Shown: in pieces, positions 62,129 through 64,000 of the stretch
Layout: each line of letters starts with the position of its first letter
How positions within the stretch are numbered: position 1 is the first letter of the stretch
Source: Brevundimonas pondensis
Lineage (GTDB): Bacteria; Pseudomonadota; Alphaproteobacteria; Caulobacterales; Caulobacteraceae
DNA: 64,000 bases
Direction of reading: 5' to 3'
Assembly (NCBI RefSeq): GCF_017487345.1
Contig: NZ_CP062006.1
Coordinates: forward strand, 1,556,001-1,620,000
Made by a program: the position numbers and the translations under genes
Notes under the pieces: generated by a model
What the model saw: only the letters and a program-made list of their open reading frames with translations
Databases searched by the model: none
What the model was told of the DNA's origin: nothing

Positions 62129-64000
62129 CTAGCCGTGGCCCTTCATCTGCCGGATCAGGGCGCCGAACAGGTTGACGTAGTCGTCGGTCCAGGGCCGTAC
62201 CCCGGTCGGGGCCAGCTTGCGCCAGCGGCCGTCGCCCTTGAAGTCGGCGAGCCCCTCGGCGGTCGGTGAAATGGCCAGGGCTTCGGTCGAGGCCTCGGAC
62301 ATCTCGGGGGCATTGGGCTGCTCGATATAGATCTGATGCAGGTCGGCGGCGCCCAACTGGCGTGCGGCGGCGACGGCCGGCATGGTGATCTCGAGGTTGC
62401 GGTTGGACAGGTGCAGAACCACGACGCCGTTGGGCTTCAGGAGGTTCAGATAGCCCTCAATGGCCTCGACCGTCAGCAGATGCGTCGGCACAGCGTCGGA
62501 CGAGAAGGCGTCGATGACCAACAGGTCGTATGTGCCTGGCGCTTCCTTGGCCATGGTCAGTCGCGCGTCGCCCAGAACGGTGCGGATCGGGCCGTCGGCG
62601 CAGTGCGAGATATAGGTGAACCAGGACGGATCGCGCGACACGCGGTCCACCATGGGGTCGATCTCGAAGAAGGTCATTTCGTCTTCGGCGCGCTTGTAGG
62701 CGGCCATGGCGCCGGAGCCTTGGCCCACGATGCCGATCTTGGCCGCCGGCGTGCGGGCCTGAATGCGCTGCGCCGCCTGACCCAAGGGCGTGGCGGTGGC
62801 GTAGTACATGGTCGGGCTGCAGGCGAATCCGGGGGCGCGGGCCTGTGCGCCGTGCAGGGTCGTGCCATGCATCAGGACATGCACATCGCCGCCCATGCCG
62901 TCGTCGCGCGTCACCGCCACGCGCATCACGCCGAAGAAGCTGCGCTCGGACAGGCTCCAGTCATAACCGCGCCCGACGTGATGGGCGGACAGGGTGATGA
63001 CAGCGATGATGATGGTGAACAGAACCGCGCGATCACGCACCAGGAAGGCGCAGATCGCCGCGCCACCGAGTATGACCTGCACCATTTGCAACCTCGCCTG
63101 GTCGCTTAGCAAGGCACGGAAGTCGGGATTATAGCGCATGAACTCCAGGATAATCGGCGGTGCAGCGGCAATGCCGATGCCGAGCAGAAGAATGAGTATG
63201 TCCTGACGTGACAGCGGACCTTCGCCCCACGGGCGGGCCAGGCCGACAAGGACCATAACCAGCGGATATTCCCACACGACGTTGAAGATTGTCGGGGCGA
63301 TCAGGGCGTTGAACGCTCCGCCGACCACGCCGCCCAGAGACAGCAGGAGGTAGAACTCGGTCAGTCGGTCTGGCGCGGGTCGTCGTGCGGCCAACCGCTG
63401 GTGACACATCAGGGCGGTGAAGAAGAAGGCGGCCAGATGTGCCAGCAACAGCAGCAGCCACTGGCCCGTATTCATACCCACCAGACTGACCACGACAGCG
63501 CCGAGCGCGGCCTGCAGCACGAGCGTCGTCGGCAAGCTGATCCACGGCTTCGCCTGGAAGGCGATGACGAAGGTCAGCAGATAAAGGGCCAGAGGCGCAA
63601 CCCAGAGGAAGGGGGCCGAGGCCACGTCGGTCGAGAGGTGAGCGGTGACGCCCAGCATGAGGCTGGATGGGGCGGCGGCCAGAAGAACCAGTATGCACTT
63701 CTCGCGCCAGGGGATGGGCGCGCTGACAGCCAGGGGCGCGGGCTCGGCAGTATCCCGAACGCGTCGTCGCCAGACTGCGGCGGCCAGCACGATCACCAGG
63801 ATGACGAACAGGCCATAGCCTCCGGTCCATGTCGATCTTTGGCCTGACAGGGACATCAGGGGTTCGATCAGGGCCGGGTAGGCCAGCAGAGCCAGGAAGC
63901 TGCCGAGATTGGAGGCGGCGTAGAGGACATAGGGGTTCTGGCCATCGGCATGGCCCGCGCGAACCCGCGCATACCAGGCCTGCAGCAGGGGTGCGGTCGC
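62129..64000 (-). CDS. Membrane-embedded spermidine-synthase-like protein, 5' end outside window
   Basis: The frame is open to the right edge, so the N-terminus is missing. The visible 623 residues begin with membrane segments (YVLYAASNLGSFLALLAYPA, then eight or more hydrophobic helices) and end with a polyamine-aminopropyltransferase-like Rossmann domain: KIGIVGQGSGAMAAYKR, FFEIDPMVDRVSRDP, VLGDARLTMAKEAPGTYDLL and VIDAFSSDAVPTHLLT. The acidic motif DAFSSDAVP replaces the D-TD/S-DP motif of true spermidine synthases. Fusions of this kind are common in Alphaproteobacteria and their substrate is not known. Confidence 0.85.
   Translation of the reverse strand, partial: ATAPLLQAWYARVRAGHADGQNPYVLYAASNLGSFLALLAYPALIEPLMSLSGQRSTWTGGYGLFVILVIVLAAAVWRRRVRDTAEPAPLAVSAPIPWREKCILVLLAAAPSSLMLGVTAHLSTDVASAPFLWVAPLALYLLTFVIAFQAKPWISLPTTLVLQAALGAVVVSLVGMNTGQWLLLLLAHLAAFFFTALMCHQRLAARRPAPDRLTEFYLLLSLGGVVGGAFNALIAPTIFNVVWEYPLVMVLVGLARPWGEGPLSRQDILILLLGIGIAAAPPIILEFMRYNPDFRALLSDQARLQMVQVILGGAAICAFLVRDRAVLFTIIIAVITLSAHHVGRGYDWSLSERSFFGVMRVAVTRDDGMGGDVHVLMHGTTLHGAQARAPGFACSPTMYYATATPLGQAAQRIQARTPAAKIGIVGQGSGAMAAYKRAEDEMTFFEIDPMVDRVSRDPSWFTYISHCADGPIRTVLGDARLTMAKEAPGTYDLLVIDAFSSDAVPTHLLTVEAIEGYLNLLKPNGVVVLHLSNRNLEITMPAVAAARQLGAADLHQIYIEQPNAPEMSEASTEALAISPTAEGLADFKGDGRWRKLAPTGVRPWTDDYVNLFGALIRQMKGHG

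Overview
The window is GC-rich and gene-dense. Its gene set points to an alphaproteobacterium of the Caulobacterales, most like Brevundimonas. The main reasons are a PopZ-type pole organiser between a TolC-family exporter and valS, alphaproteobacterial LexA boxes (GTTC-N7-GTTC), an imuA-imuB-dnaE2 mutasome operon, an NDUFS4-type complex I subunit and an SdhE assembly factor. The genus is inferred from gene content, not from a database comparison.

Bases 1 to about 16,070 form an accessory region that ends at a tRNA-Asn gene. It holds the 5' part of a GHKL ATPase gene, a decayed stretch with a dctA remnant, an SRAP (YedK/HMCES-like) gene coupled to a tiny gene, an MbcA/RES toxin-antitoxin pair, the SOS mutasome imuA-imuB-dnaE2, a 631-residue tyrosine recombinase, a LexA-boxed dinB-alkB pair, a DUF6880 gene and an AlpA-like helix-turn-helix gene. 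A leader sequence occurs three times here in direct orientation (1657-1732, 4739-4832, 10574-10664). Only the third copy is attached to an intact recombinase gene. The other two bound the SRAP/toxin segment and the mutasome segment, so the layout looks like a recombinase followed by an array of DNA-damage cassettes. Each copy can fold so that the ribosome-binding site is paired. This is the most unusual feature of the window.

Bases 16,070 to 32,500 look like core chromosome: tRNA-Asn, an RNA methyltransferase, tRNA-Cys, a PIMT-like gene, tolC family, popZ, valS, tlyA, a glycine-zipper envelope protein, an RlmD/RumA-like methyltransferase, an M24 peptidase, a radical SAM gene with its own LexA box, an acyltransferase, a diguanylate cyclase, an rhlE-type helicase and a small secreted protein.

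Bases 32,500 to 46,200 carry topA, a small gene, the minus-strand run ruvX, pyrB, pyrC', plsY, dprA, then gatCAB, two RcnB-like envelope genes that share a tandem operator, a Sel1-like gene, the complex I subunit and tRNA-Arg. Bases 46,155 to 64,000 carry a cystathionine-lyase-type enzyme whose end lies antisense to tRNA-Arg, an amino-acid binding lipoprotein next to a DAACS symporter, a sulfurtransferase, a KDO/heptose lipopolysaccharide cluster (kdsA, hldE, hldD, DUF3089, GT25), recG, sdhE, mfd and a membrane-anchored spermidine-synthase-like gene cut by the window end.

DNA repair recurs across the window: mutasome, dinB, alkB, SRAP, radical SAM gene, dprA, ruvX, recG, mfd, topA. Three separate promoters carry perfect LexA boxes, so part of this set should respond together to DNA damage.
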